Notes: generated by a model not told the origin, from the letters alone. A stretch of DNA of 8,331 bases from Phycisphaeraceae bacterium (GCA_016763955.1 JAESSU010000105.1:1-8331), one strand, 5' to 3'; positions 1 to 6,802 are shown, counted from the first letter of the stretch. Numbers and translations: made by a program.

Positions 1-266
1 ATGTGAAGAGCTCTTATTATCGGTCTCAATGATTTTCTCGTCTGACAAGAGATTCGATAAAGCGTGCACGCCAAAGAATATCCAAAGCATGATTAAGCCG
101 ACTTCTGATTGTGTCGATTATTCTATCTGTAGGCTTTAGGTGGCTGTTAAAAGGTCGCTGTTTAAATGATCTTCCCGAGATTTTGAACGGTTACATAAAT
201 AGCCCGTTTTACAGAGTTGGGTTAATCGGGGACGAAAGTTTCAGATTGACAGACAGGAGTTTCTTG
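1..266. other. left-edge region without a recognisable gene
   Basis: No convincing gene is visible here. A short plus-strand frame is open from position 2 to a TAG near 136 and could be the tail of a gene starting outside the window, but its roughly 45 residues match nothing I recognise. The methyltransferase frame stays open back to 93 and has a GTG at 111. The residues it would add are not typical of the family, and a much better start with a ribosome binding site lies at 267. I see no convincing promoter; TTGAAC at 183-188 lacks a good -10 partner. Confidence 0.4.
255..259 (+). promoter_or_regulatory. ribosome binding site AGGAG of the methyltransferase
   Basis: AGGAG lies 7 nt before the ATG at 267, which is ideal spacing. 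It decides the start: the longer reading from GTG 111 has no comparable site. Confidence 0.8.
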
Positions 267-1103
267 ATGTTGAATGTCGTAGCAGAAAAGCAATGCATTG
301 ATTTTACAGATCGTCAACAACGTGAAGCGGCGTATTACGACCAATACTCCACCACGCATGAAGTCCAAAAAGTTGACTTTGCGCCAGCCACAAGCGATCA
401 GCTTAGACCTTGGAGTCCGTATTGGTCTTTGGTCCGATTGGTCCGTGATGAATTTCGCGACTCATCGCAAAAACTTCTTGAATTTGGAAGTGGCATGGGA
501 GTCACCAGTACGGTCTTTGCAAAGGTCGGTTTTAATGTCACAGGCATTGATATTTCCGAAGGAAACTGTCGCGTGGCAAGAAAGCTAGTTGCGCAGTACG
601 GCCTAGAAGACCGATGTGATTTTCAAGTCATGCCCGGTGAAATGCTTGAATTTGATGACAACACGTTCGATGTGATTACTGGCGTGGACATTCTACATCA
701 CGTGGATGTGCCTGTGGTGATCAAAGAACTCAAACGCGTCCTTAAGCCCGGTGGTGTCGCGATTTTTAAAGAACCTCTAGGTGATACAATTCTAGAACGT
801 ATTCGTGAATTAAAATTGTTTATGAAAATGGCACCCCGTGATTCGTCACAAGACAACCATATTCACATTACCGAAGACGAACGGAAGTTGTCTCGTGAAG
901 AAATTGATTTGATTTACGCATCGTTTACCGTTGAAACAGAACGCCGTTTTTCCGTGTTGCAACGCTTTTATCGACTGTTGCCCAAACGTTGGTGGAATAT
1001 GGTGTGGAAGCTTCAACGAGCGGATTACGAAATCATGAGCCGATGCAAAACTTACGAAAAATTAGGTGACATCGGCATCTTCGTCTGTCGTAAGACGGCC
1101 TAG
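267..1103 (+). CDS. class I SAM-dependent methyltransferase
   Basis: Predicted cytosolic enzyme of 278 residues that moves a methyl group from S-adenosylmethionine to an unidentified acceptor. The Rossmann-type motifs are in order: motif I LLEFGSGMG at about residues 70-78 (SAM binding), the acidic end of strand 2 in VTGIDIS (Asp about 95, expected to bind the ribose), FDVITGVDILHH at about 134-145, and LKPGG at about 159-163. This is the Methyltransf_11/25 (UbiE-like) pattern. The N-terminal 65 residues and a C-terminal part rich in Arg, Trp and Tyr probably shape the acceptor site. ATG 267 is chosen over GTG 111 because of the AGGAG 7 nt upstream. The gene is convergent with the aminotransferase. 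Short stems around the stop codon (CGTCT/AGACG or CTGTCG/CGACAG, 1082-1109) have no T-run, so termination is unclear. The fold is secure; the substrate is unknown. Confidence 0.9.
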   Translation: MLNVVAEKQCIDFTDRQQREAAYYDQYSTTHEVQKVDFAPATSDQLRPWSPYWSLVRLVRDEFRDSSQKLLEFGSGMGVTSTVFAKVGFNVTGIDISEGNCRVARKLVAQYGLEDRCDFQVMPGEMLEFDDNTFDVITGVDILHHVDVPVVIKELKRVLKPGGVAIFKEPLGDTILERIRELKLFMKMAPRDSSQDNHIHITEDERKLSREEIDLIYASFTVETERRFSVLQRFYRLLPKRWWNMVWKLQRADYEIMSRCKTYEKLGDIGIFVCRKTA

Positions 1104-1181
1104 CGACAGCTCGTTTGAATACGCGATATTGCCTAATGATTGAGTCGATGAATCAGCAAATGTGATTAACGCTGTAGGTCT

Positions 1182-2069
1182 TTATTGCGTTTCTTTTTGA
1201 ATGAGTTCTAACAGTGATGTGCGGAGTTGGCTTGTTAGTGGGCCTGCTTTTCCCTCGCTTATTTGTTTTTTTTCTACGTGACTCACGGGCAGGATTTGCC
1301 AGCTGGAGTTGGTGAGAAAAGCTTCGTCTGCTGTTAGTAAATCGTCTATAGAGAGCATTTGTTTTTTGACTTGAATATTCTGCTTAGCAGCAAGTTCAAT
1401 GACCGCCGCGCGGGTGATGCCCGGAAGAACCGGTGCTGGGATCGCTTGATCCACTTCTTCGCCACGTGCAAACGGTGTTAACAATACGCCATCTTTGACC
1501 AGAAAAATATTTGATATTGCGCCGCTCGCTAGATGGTTGGTGACGTTAAGCCAGATCGCTTCACCGGCTCCGGCACTTGCTGCTTGGCGTAGTGTTCGTA
1601 AACGCGGCCAGTAGCTAAGCGTTTTGTGACCTGCCATAGGATCAAACGGATTTGCTCCTGCGGGCGCGATAAGCACCGTAATGCCCGTCTGGAAATAGGC
1701 AGGGTCATAGTTGGTGGGCTCACTGGGGACGATCAGGAGTGTTGGCAGGGGTTGAATCGGTTCTTCGCTTTTAAGTAGCGGGATGGCCCCTGCGGTGAGT
1801 GTGAGCCTGATTCGAGCTTCTGTGAGTTTGTTGTGGGCAAGTATCTGATTCACAGCCTCAGCGAGTGGGGCGGTTTCCAGCGTGGGGGTTAATCCCAGCG
1901 ATTCAGCACTAAGTTTTAATCTATCAAGATGTTGCTGTAAGCGGAAGACCTTGCCATTGACTGCGGACATGGTTTCAAATAACCCGACTGCGTGTTGAAA
2001 ACCCGCATCGTGGATAGAGACCGTTGCTTGTGATTCGGGTACGATTTGGCCGTTGAGAAAGACATCCAT
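1182..2069 (-). CDS. aminotransferase class IV (BCAT / D-amino-acid transaminase / ADC lyase superfamily)
   Basis: PLP enzyme of 295 residues, close to full length for fold-type IV. Visible family marks are HLDRLKLSA (Arg about 50, PLP phosphate), the Schiff-base lysine in GHKTLSYW (Lys about 149), SNIFLVKDGVLLTP (186-199), LPGITR (215-220) and DEAFLTNSSWQILPV (248-262). The family includes branched-chain aminotransferase (ilvE), D-alanine aminotransferase (dat) and aminodeoxychorismate lyase (pabC); sequence and context do not decide between them, so no symbol is given. One oddity: relatives read xxEGxxSN, where Glu contacts the PLP ring nitrogen, but here residues 180-187 read LASGAISN, with Ser182 in place of Glu. 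The start is ATG 2069, with AGGAG 12 nt upstream, rather far. It is divergent from rpmE. Confidence 0.88.
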   Translation of the reverse strand: MDVFLNGQIVPESQATVSIHDAGFQHAVGLFETMSAVNGKVFRLQQHLDRLKLSAESLGLTPTLETAPLAEAVNQILAHNKLTEARIRLTLTAGAIPLLKSEEPIQPLPTLLIVPSEPTNYDPAYFQTGITVLIAPAGANPFDPMAGHKTLSYWPRLRTLRQAASAGAGEAIWLNVTNHLASGAISNIFLVKDGVLLTPFARGEEVDQAIPAPVLPGITRAAVIELAAKQNIQVKKQMLSIDDLLTADEAFLTNSSWQILPVSHVEKKQISEGKAGPLTSQLRTSLLELIQKETQ

Positions 2070-2081
2070 CTGGGGGTAATA

Positions 2082-2086
2082 CTCCT
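2082..2086 (-). promoter_or_regulatory. distant ribosome binding site of the class IV aminotransferase
   Basis: The minus strand reads AGGAG here, 12 nt before the ATG at 2069. That is longer than the usual 5-9 nt, and no in-frame start lies closer, so initiation may be modest. Confidence 0.5.
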
Positions 2087-2127
2087 GGGGGGTTGCGGCT
2101 ATTGAGCCGGTGGGGTGTGTGAGTTCC

Positions 2128-2161
2128 GGGTGGAGCCGGGGGTCTGGGGTTCCGGGGGGGG
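2128..2161 (+). other. G-quadruplex-type G-tract cluster
   Basis: Four G-runs of 3, 5, 4 and 8 bases are separated by loops of 7, 3 and 4 nt (tggagcc, tct, ttcc), which satisfies the classical G3+N1-7 pattern. The block abuts the -35 box of the proposed rpmE promoter. It also lies in the presumed untranslated leader of the aminotransferase, where the RNA would be C-rich and G-poor. Folding is inferred from the pattern only. Confidence 0.6.
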
Positions 2162-2190
2162 TTGAAAAGTTTAGATATTGTATGTATCAT
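2162..2190 (+). promoter_or_regulatory. sigma70-type promoter, probably for rpmE
   Basis: TTGAAA (2162-2167) is followed by a 17-nt spacer and TATCAT (2185-2190). Each box matches the consensus at 5 of 6 positions. Transcription would start near 2197, giving a leader of about 100 nt before rpmE. The leader holds a small hairpin, GTGAT/ATCAC, near 2218-2231. The position fits expression of a ribosomal protein gene. Confidence 0.55.
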
Positions 2191-2206
2191 GTCCGATTCT
2201 CTGCAA
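2177..2206 (-). promoter_or_regulatory. candidate promoter for the class IV aminotransferase
   Basis: On the minus strand TTGCAG (2206-2201) and TACAAT (2182-2177) are 18 nt apart. The -10 box is good (5 of 6) and the -35 box poor (3 of 6). It overlaps the rpmE promoter on the opposite strand, so the two would compete for polymerase. The transcript would begin near 2170 and carry a C-rich leader. Confidence 0.3.
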
Positions 2207-2299
2207 AATCGCAAAAGTGATGGTAAATCACGATGCGAGTTTGTAAAAACTGAACTGAACTTAACACGCAAAATTAATTTGCACATAGCGAGTTAAATT

Positions 2300-2515
2300 A
2301 TGAAAAAAGACATCCATCCCAATTACGTTGACTGCGAAGTAAGCTGTGCCTGTGGCAACAAGTTTAGCACGCATAGCACCAACGAAAAAATTCATGTGGA
2401 CATCTGCAATGAATGCCATCCGTTTTTCACGGGTAAGCAAAAATTTGTAGACACTGCAGGTCGTGTTGAAAAGTTCCAGCGCAAGTTTGCTGGCAACTAT
2501 TTCGGCGGCAAGTAG
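2300..2515 (+). CDS. rpmE: 50S ribosomal protein L31, zinc-binding type A
   Basis: Small protein of the large ribosomal subunit, 71 residues, the usual length (E. coli has 70). It opens with the family signature MKKDIHP and contains CHPFFTGKQ at residues 39-47 and [10 protein letters not shown] at 54-63. Cys16, Cys18, Cys36 and Cys39 form the zinc-binding CxC...CxxC set, so this is the zinc-containing (C+) form. An extra Cys12 sits just before. L31 is located at the central protuberance and helps bridge the subunits. The ATG at 2300 is certain from the conserved N-terminus, though no good Shine-Dalgarno precedes it (GCGAG at best). It has its own likely promoter upstream and a strong terminator 15 nt after the stop. 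I see no Zur-like operator. Confidence 0.97.
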   Translation: MKKDIHPNYVDCEVSCACGNKFSTHSTNEKIHVDICNECHPFFTGKQKFVDTAGRVEKFQRKFAGNYFGGK

Positions 2516-2530
2516 CCTAATTGAAACACA

Positions 2531-2563
2531 AAAAACCGCAGCGTAAATCACGCTGCGGTTTTT
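2531..2563 (+). terminator. intrinsic terminator after rpmE
   Basis: A perfect 13-bp stem (AAAAACCGCAGCG paired with CGCTGCGGTTTTT) closes a 7-nt loop (taaatca) and ends in a T-run. Because A and T tracts flank both sides it can work in both directions, but only rpmE leads into it. It should largely isolate rpmE from prfA. Confidence 0.95.
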
Positions 2564-2569
2564 CATGCG

Positions 2570-2615
2570 CTTCCCGACTCCGGAAGTCGCCCTCGGCCCC
2601 GGGCCCCCGGGAGTT
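2570..2615. other. GC-rich, hairpin-prone spacer between rpmE and prfA
   Basis: This stretch is much richer in G and C than its surroundings. It contains CTTCC/GGAAG (2570-2586) and the mutually exclusive CGACT/AGTCG (2575-2589), then CCCGGGCCCCCGGG at 2598-2611, palindromic at 12 of 14 positions. It follows the rpmE terminator and has no T-run of its own. Its function is unknown; it could be a dispersed intergenic repeat, which a single window cannot show. Confidence 0.4.
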
Positions 2616-2715
2616 GTCTTTCAGATGTCCCCTGGGAAGTTGCCCTTGACATTAGGTGCGCGTTATATTTTGTGAACGTTTGATCTACTATTTTTTAGTC
2701 TCTGCTCATTGAATT

Positions 2716-3798
2716 ATGACTGAATTGCAAATACGACTTTTGGAAAAGCTTGATGAGATCGCAAAGCAATTTGCTGATCTTGAAGCGAAATTGTTAGACT
2801 CACAAATTCTTCAAGACCCCAATCAACTTCGGGACTTGGGAATTAAGCGGGCTGCGCTGCTTCCTATTGTGATGCAATTTCAGAAGTATCAAGCAATCGC
2901 TCAACAGATCGATGAGTATGAGCAGGTCATTAAAGCCAATGATGAACCAGAATTCGTGGAGATGGCATGCCAGGAACTGCCCGATCTTCAAGGGCAGGCT
3001 TCGGACTTACTTGAAAAAGTGACAGGCGAATTAGTGACGGCTGATGACCGAGCGATTGGGTCGGTTATTGTGGAAATCCGATCCGCGTCTGGCGGAGACG
3101 AAGCTGCAATCTGGGCGGGGGACATTTTTGAGATGTATCAAAAGTTCATCGCTCGTCATCAGTGGAAGGTAGACTTGCTTAACATGGCTGGGGGCGAAAT
3201 GGGGGGCGTTCGCCATGCGGTCTTTAATATTCGCGGTGAAGGCGTTTGGCAGAATTTTGGTTATGAGAGTGGGGTTCATTGTGTTAAACGTGTGCCAGCG
3301 ACGGAAACCCAGGGGCGGGTTCATACTTCTACTGCAACGGTTGCGGTTTTGCCCGAGCCTCAAAAGGTAGATATCAATATCCCCGAATCCGATGTGGAAA
3401 TCCATGTCACCACTGCACAAGGCCCCGGCGGTCAGAATGTCAATAAAGTTGCCACCGCAGTGCATATGATCCATAAGCCCACCGGTGTGGAAGTCCGCAT
3501 GCAAGAGTCTAAAAGTCAGCAGCAAAATCGCCAAAAAGCATGGCTATTGCTACGGACGCGGGTCTATGACATTCATCAGCGGGAAAAAGATATGGAACGT
3601 GCCCAGCAACGCTCAAGCATGATCGGCTCAGGCGGGCGATCTGAACGTATCCGTACCTACCGATATAAGGAAAATATCGTCGTGGATCACCGCATTAGCA
3701 CGTCCTTTCCTTTGCAAGCAATACTTGAAGGGCAACTTCAAGTAATGGTTGATGCACTGATCAGCTATGACAAAGCGCAGCGGCTCTCAGCCCTGTGA
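2716..3798 (+). CDS. prfA: peptide chain release factor 1 (RF1)
   Basis: Cytosolic class I release factor that reads UAA and UAG in the ribosomal A site and triggers hydrolysis of peptidyl-tRNA. At 360 residues it equals the E. coli length. The N-terminal 110 residues form the helical domain. The domain core follows with SASGGDEA at about 122-129. The codon-recognition tripeptide PAT is at 194-196 in KRVPATETQGRVHTS; this PxT marks RF1, as RF2 has SPF. The catalytic GGQ loop is at 238-240, and its Gln is the site methylated by PrmC. The C-terminus (RSERIRTYRY...) is intact. The gene ends in TGA, a codon RF1 does not read. It starts at ATG 2716 without a clear Shine-Dalgarno. It follows rpmE, a common pairing, but prmC is not next to it. 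Confidence 0.97.
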   Translation: MTELQIRLLEKLDEIAKQFADLEAKLLDSQILQDPNQLRDLGIKRAALLPIVMQFQKYQAIAQQIDEYEQVIKANDEPEFVEMACQELPDLQGQASDLLEKVTGELVTADDRAIGSVIVEIRSASGGDEAAIWAGDIFEMYQKFIARHQWKVDLLNMAGGEMGGVRHAVFNIRGEGVWQNFGYESGVHCVKRVPATETQGRVHTSTATVAVLPEPQKVDINIPESDVEIHVTTAQGPGGQNVNKVATAVHMIHKPTGVEVRMQESKSQQQNRQKAWLLLRTRVYDIHQREKDMERAQQRSSMIGSGGRSERIRTYRYKENIVVDHRISTSFPLQAILEGQLQVMVDALISYDKAQRLSAL

Positions 3799-3816
3799 TA
3801 TTTTAAAAATAGAGCA

Positions 3817-3841
3817 AACCGCTTGTGATCTCATTGCGGTT
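3817..3841 (+). terminator. weak candidate terminator hairpin after prfA
   Basis: AACCGC and GCGGTT form a 6-bp stem around a 13-nt loop, 18 nt after the prfA stop. Only a mixed catatttcatc follows, not a real T-run. A second small stem, GACAC/GTGTC with loop AGCC, lies at 3867-3880. Termination here is possible but poorly supported. Confidence 0.3.
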
Positions 3842-3955
3842 CATATTTCATCACGGAACTTGATCTGACACAGCCGTGTCTGCGTCTTGTCCTCTACGTC
3901 AAAATCACCGGTCTAATCTACAGCAAATCTGCTCTAAAACCCGATAACAATAGCA

Positions 3956-4534
3956 ATGACTGTTCAATTCACAGGGCTATTACTGCGCATGATCGGGGCT
4001 TTATGTTTGACATGGAACATCTTGCTGTCGTGCGCATTTGTATCTGCTCAGCCTGCAACTCTTTACAATTTTAACCCGCAGCCAGGCAATCAGCGTCTAA
4101 TTCATAAATTCGACTTAGAAGAAGCTCGATTTGGTAACTTTGAAAACATGCCCGGGTTTTGGCATCGGATGGGCGAGCCTTCTAATCTGGGCGTACCTTA
4201 TTTTGACAAGCAGCCGTTGCACCAGCAGTTGATGACAGTCAAAGGGTATCCAGCCTATACGCATGTTCGGTTTAATACGCCCCAGCAAGTGAAGGGCAAT
4301 CACAGCCTGCTCTTGGGACTCAATGGAGGCAACGCGGGTGCTTTTCTGGAAGTCGGTGCAATTCCTGCGGTTCCCAATAGTGATTACCGTATTACCGCTC
4401 GAATTAAAACTGATCATCTAGAACATGCCAAAGTGAAGTTCACCATTTACTTTATAGATGGCAAAGGTCGTCAGATTCAGCAAGTGTCAATACCACCGAA
4501 CTGTTTCAGGCAGAAGACCAATGGACCGATGTGA
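3956..4534 (+). CDS. secreted carbohydrate-binding-like protein, N-terminal part (frameshifted)
   Basis: N-terminal fragment of 192 codons of a protein that continues in another frame to 6756. Residues 1-31 form a signal peptide: a hydrophobic core LLLRMIGALCLTWNILLSC, then VSA before QP as a likely signal peptidase I site. A lipoprotein cut at Cys26 is less likely because LLSC fits the lipobox poorly. Export to the periplasm or outside is therefore expected. From about residue 95 a beta-rich jelly-roll domain begins (GNHSLLLGL, GAFLEVGAIPAVPNSDYRITARIKTD), resembling carbohydrate-binding modules. At about residue 178 the frame breaks: the last 14 codons (IPPNCFRQKTNGPM) are out-of-frame reading, while the adjacent frame gives VNTTELFQAEDQWTDV and runs on into the next entry. 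The start is ATG 3956, with no Shine-Dalgarno. The natural protein would have about 933 residues. Confidence 0.75.
   Translation: MTVQFTGLLLRMIGALCLTWNILLSCAFVSAQPATLYNFNPQPGNQRLIHKFDLEEARFGNFENMPGFWHRMGEPSNLGVPYFDKQPLHQQLMTVKGYPAYTHVRFNTPQQVKGNHSLLLGLNGGNAGAFLEVGAIPAVPNSDYRITARIKTDHLEHAKVKFTIYFIDGKGRQIQQVSIPPNCFRQKTNGPM
4481..4498 (+). other. single-base frameshift inside the secreted-protein gene
   Basis: The sequence changes from the frame of 3956 to the frame of 6756. Adding one A to the AA at 4489-4490 gives the continuous reading QQVS-NTTELFQAEDQWTDV and joins the two halves of one jelly-roll domain, which ends in DGDGQIDDIAIWQLP. There is no slippery heptamer, so a programmed -1 shift is unlikely. 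A real recent mutation or an assembly or sequencing error explains it better. Confidence 0.8.
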
Positions 4535-6756
4535 GCATGCGACTGTATGGTGATTATCTTAATGCCGCGTGGATTGGCATGCAGTTCCAATTAATTCAGA
4601 CTCAATATGACAAGGACTCGCTACTAGGTGAGCATCAGGTGTTGTTTAACGAAGTCGATGGCGATGGACAGATTGATGATATTGCAATCTGGCAATTACC
4701 CAATATTGAGATATGTACACAAAGCAAAGTGAATATTATCAGAGCGCCCATCCGACCGAAACTCAAGGTTAAGGTGCGTGATTTAAGTGGTCGGGTTTTG
4801 GTCTCTGAAGTGTCGATTTATGATTATCGTCGTCAGAAAATAAGTTACAAGCAACAGCCTGTCGGTGCGGGATCGCCTAATAGTTGGACCTTGCTGCCTC
4901 AATTGCCAGGCTACGGTTGGTACTTAGCGGACTTAGTGGTTTCTGAGACTCAAGCGATAGGGGGCAAAACCATTAAAGAGCCAGTGGCACGGACGCTTTG
5001 CTCGTTCCTTTGGCTTCCAGATGACAGACCCTACAAAGTTGCCGACGCAAAGCTCTTTGGTGTGAGTGCAGTGAATTTGCCTGAAAATCAGTTGCCACTA
5101 CTACCGGAATTGGTGACCAAGGCAGGCCTCTATGGCGTGACGCTTAGTCCTTGGCGACATGATACGACGCTCAAAAATATCACTACGCAGCAGAACCAAT
5201 TGGATAAAATTCTCCAACCGTTACTAAGCTCTAGTTGTGAAGTGACCTTTGCGATGGCCCCTTTGCCAGATGCGATGCTTTCGGATTTACAGCAAGCTAA
5301 TTTGATGGCACACACGCTTTTTGATCAGGACGAAAATATCTGGTCTGCCTATTTTAAGCCTGTGATTCTAAGGCATAGCCAACGGGTCAAACGCTGGGTC
5401 TTAGGGTCTGCCAACCACCCGTCAGCGATGTTCCAAAAAAACCTTGACAGCCAAATGGAACGAACACGCAAGCAATTTAATGCACTTGCGCCCAATCCGA
5501 CTTTGTTACTGCCTTGGACCGCACTTGAGCCTCGACATCCATATATCAAATCAGATATCGGATACGTCCTTAAAATTCCCAAGGGGATTCGCCCACAATA
5601 CATGGGGGAATTTCTAAATGAATGGAAGCAGTCGCCGCAAGTTGAGCATGTGATGCTTTTGGATGTGGAGACTGCGGACGTTTTAAGTCAGCAAGACCGC
5701 GTGACCGACCTTGCCCTGCGGATGCTTTATGGTTGGGAAGTTACACAGTCGGGGATGATGATTGATAAGCCTTGGACGATTTCGGATCGGCGAAAAATCA
5801 ATTTGTTGCCAGACCCAAATCTGGGTGTCTTTGCAGCAATGGCTAATCGTCTCTCAGGCAGGCGTGTGATTAAACAGCTCAATCTAGGACGCGGTTTACA
5901 GTGTCGTATTTTAGACGGCCCCGCAGGTGGGATGTTGGCGATGTGGAATGAATCTGCTCCAGACAACCGCACGCAGTTGACCTTGTACATGGGGGAAAAT
6001 CCAACGTGGCATGATCTGTGGGGCAACCATCAACCCATGTCCGTAGTCGATAATAAACAGCAATTCACCATTACGCGTGAACCTTCGTTTATTGAAGATA
6101 TCGATTTGGAATTGGCACTGCTTCGGGCATCGTTTCACTTGAATGAACCTTTTATCGAGTCTCGTCAGCTGCCCCATAACCGTGTGGTCAAATTGCATAA
6201 TCCATGGAACCAAACCGTCTCTGGTTATCTGACTTTTAAAGAACCCGCTAAGTGGCGGATCACGCCCAAGCGAATTTTCTTTTCCATGGCAGCAAATGCA
6301 GATTATGAAATTCCCGTACAGCTCTCATTCCCAATCTCCGAAACGGCAGGCGACAAAAATCTAGTCGCTCAATTGCAGTTCTCCACACAAAAAAACTATG
6401 ATGTTCAGTTCCAGACTCCCATCCAAGTCGGACTCAAAGATATCGAATTCCACTCCCACCTGACCATCGAACCCAACCCTAAAACAGGCGAAATCGACAC
6501 CATTGTCACGCAGCGCATTGCCAACCGAGGTGACAAAACCATCTCGCTATACTCCTTTGCGAATATGACAGGCTTCCCCCGACAAGAACGGCTGATTTCA
6601 AGATTGCATCCCGGCGAATCGATCCTGAGAAACTTCCGATTTCGCAATAGTGTGGAACTCCTTAAAACTCAAAAAATCCGAACCGGCTTGCGTGAAACCA
6701 GTGGCCCAGCAGTGCTAAACCACAATCTCTCAGCATGGGACTTGGTGACCCCGTAA
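4531..6756 (+). CDS. secreted glycosidase-like multidomain protein, C-terminal part (frameshifted)
   Basis: Fragment of 741 codons continuing the gene begun at 3956. The GTG at 4531 is nominal, as the true coding frame extends upstream to about 4489. In order: the end of the jelly-roll domain, closing with DGDGQIDDIAIWQLP (about 43-57); a beta-sandwich (about 74-140); an alpha/beta stretch (about 170-400) resembling the TIM barrel of clan A glycoside hydrolases; a beta domain with DLWGN (495-499), a motif often seen after such barrels; a NEW3-like sandwich (about 548-655, HNPWNQTVSGYL); and a last beta-rich segment. WVLGSA at 289-294 lies where active relatives have a W-x-L-G-N-E type strand, so the acid/base Glu seems absent and the barrel may bind rather than cleave sugars. 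This reading is by pattern only. It is convergent with trpB, with 46 nt between them. Confidence 0.72.
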   Translation: MSMRLYGDYLNAAWIGMQFQLIQTQYDKDSLLGEHQVLFNEVDGDGQIDDIAIWQLPNIEICTQSKVNIIRAPIRPKLKVKVRDLSGRVLVSEVSIYDYRRQKISYKQQPVGAGSPNSWTLLPQLPGYGWYLADLVVSETQAIGGKTIKEPVARTLCSFLWLPDDRPYKVADAKLFGVSAVNLPENQLPLLPELVTKAGLYGVTLSPWRHDTTLKNITTQQNQLDKILQPLLSSSCEVTFAMAPLPDAMLSDLQQANLMAHTLFDQDENIWSAYFKPVILRHSQRVKRWVLGSANHPSAMFQKNLDSQMERTRKQFNALAPNPTLLLPWTALEPRHPYIKSDIGYVLKIPKGIRPQYMGEFLNEWKQSPQVEHVMLLDVETADVLSQQDRVTDLALRMLYGWEVTQSGMMIDKPWTISDRRKINLLPDPNLGVFAAMANRLSGRRVIKQLNLGRGLQCRILDGPAGGMLAMWNESAPDNRTQLTLYMGENPTWHDLWGNHQPMSVVDNKQQFTITREPSFIEDIDLELALLRASFHLNEPFIESRQLPHNRVVKLHNPWNQTVSGYLTFKEPAKWRITPKRIFFSMAANADYEIPVQLSFPISETAGDKNLVAQLQFSTQKNYDVQFQTPIQVGLKDIEFHSHLTIEPNPKTGEIDTIVTQRIANRGDKTISLYSFANMTGFPRQERLISRLHPGESILRNFRFRNSVELLKTQKIRTGLRETSGPAVLNHNLSAWDLVTP

Positions 6757-6760
6757 AACA

Positions 6761-6780
6761 CTTCCGTGCTTTGCGTGGTT
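6761..6780 (-). repeat. short repeat copy 1, downstream of trpB
   Basis: The minus strand reads AACCACGCAAAGCACGGAAG, made of two 9-bp units, CACGCAAAG then CACGGAAGT. It matches the copy at 8139-8157 at 18 of 19 positions but lies in the opposite orientation. It occupies most of the 46-nt gap between the secreted-protein stop and the trpB stop. TGCTTT/AAAGCA (6767-6789) could fold across it as a weak hairpin, without a proper T-run on the plus strand. Confidence 0.65.
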
Positions 6781-6802
6781 AAAAAAGCAGACCAGCTAAG
6801 CG

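Noticed and set aside
111..266. GTG-initiated N-terminal extension of the methyltransferase by 52 residues
   Set aside because: No ribosome binding site and atypical residues; ATG 267 has AGGAG at ideal spacing.
1137..1155. TGATT/AATCA stem between the convergent methyltransferase and aminotransferase as a terminator
   Set aside because: Five AT-rich pairs, a 9-nt loop and no T-run.
2261..2273. Third copy of the trpB-flanking repeat (ACACGCAAAA)
   Set aside because: Only about 8 bases match and the next unit is absent, so chance is sufficient.
1975..2286. Minus-strand proline-rich frame of 103 codons
   Set aside because: It overlaps the aminotransferase start in another frame, and its Pro/Arg content is simply the C-rich complement of the G-tract block.
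2261..2566. Minus-strand frame antisense to rpmE
   Set aside because: Shadow of rpmE that runs through the terminator; no family resemblance.
2646..2669. TTGACA with TATATT as a prfA promoter
   Set aside because: The -35 box is perfect, but only 12 nt separate the boxes, too short for sigma70; no better -10 lies at 16-18 nt.
3887..3919. Promoter for the secreted-protein gene (TTGTCC with TCTAAT or TAATCT)
   Set aside because: Spacing is 19 nt or more and the boxes are weak.
4484..4534. Programmed -1 ribosomal frameshift in the secreted-protein gene
   Set aside because: No X-XXY-YYZ slippery heptamer and no clear downstream stem; loss of one A is simpler.
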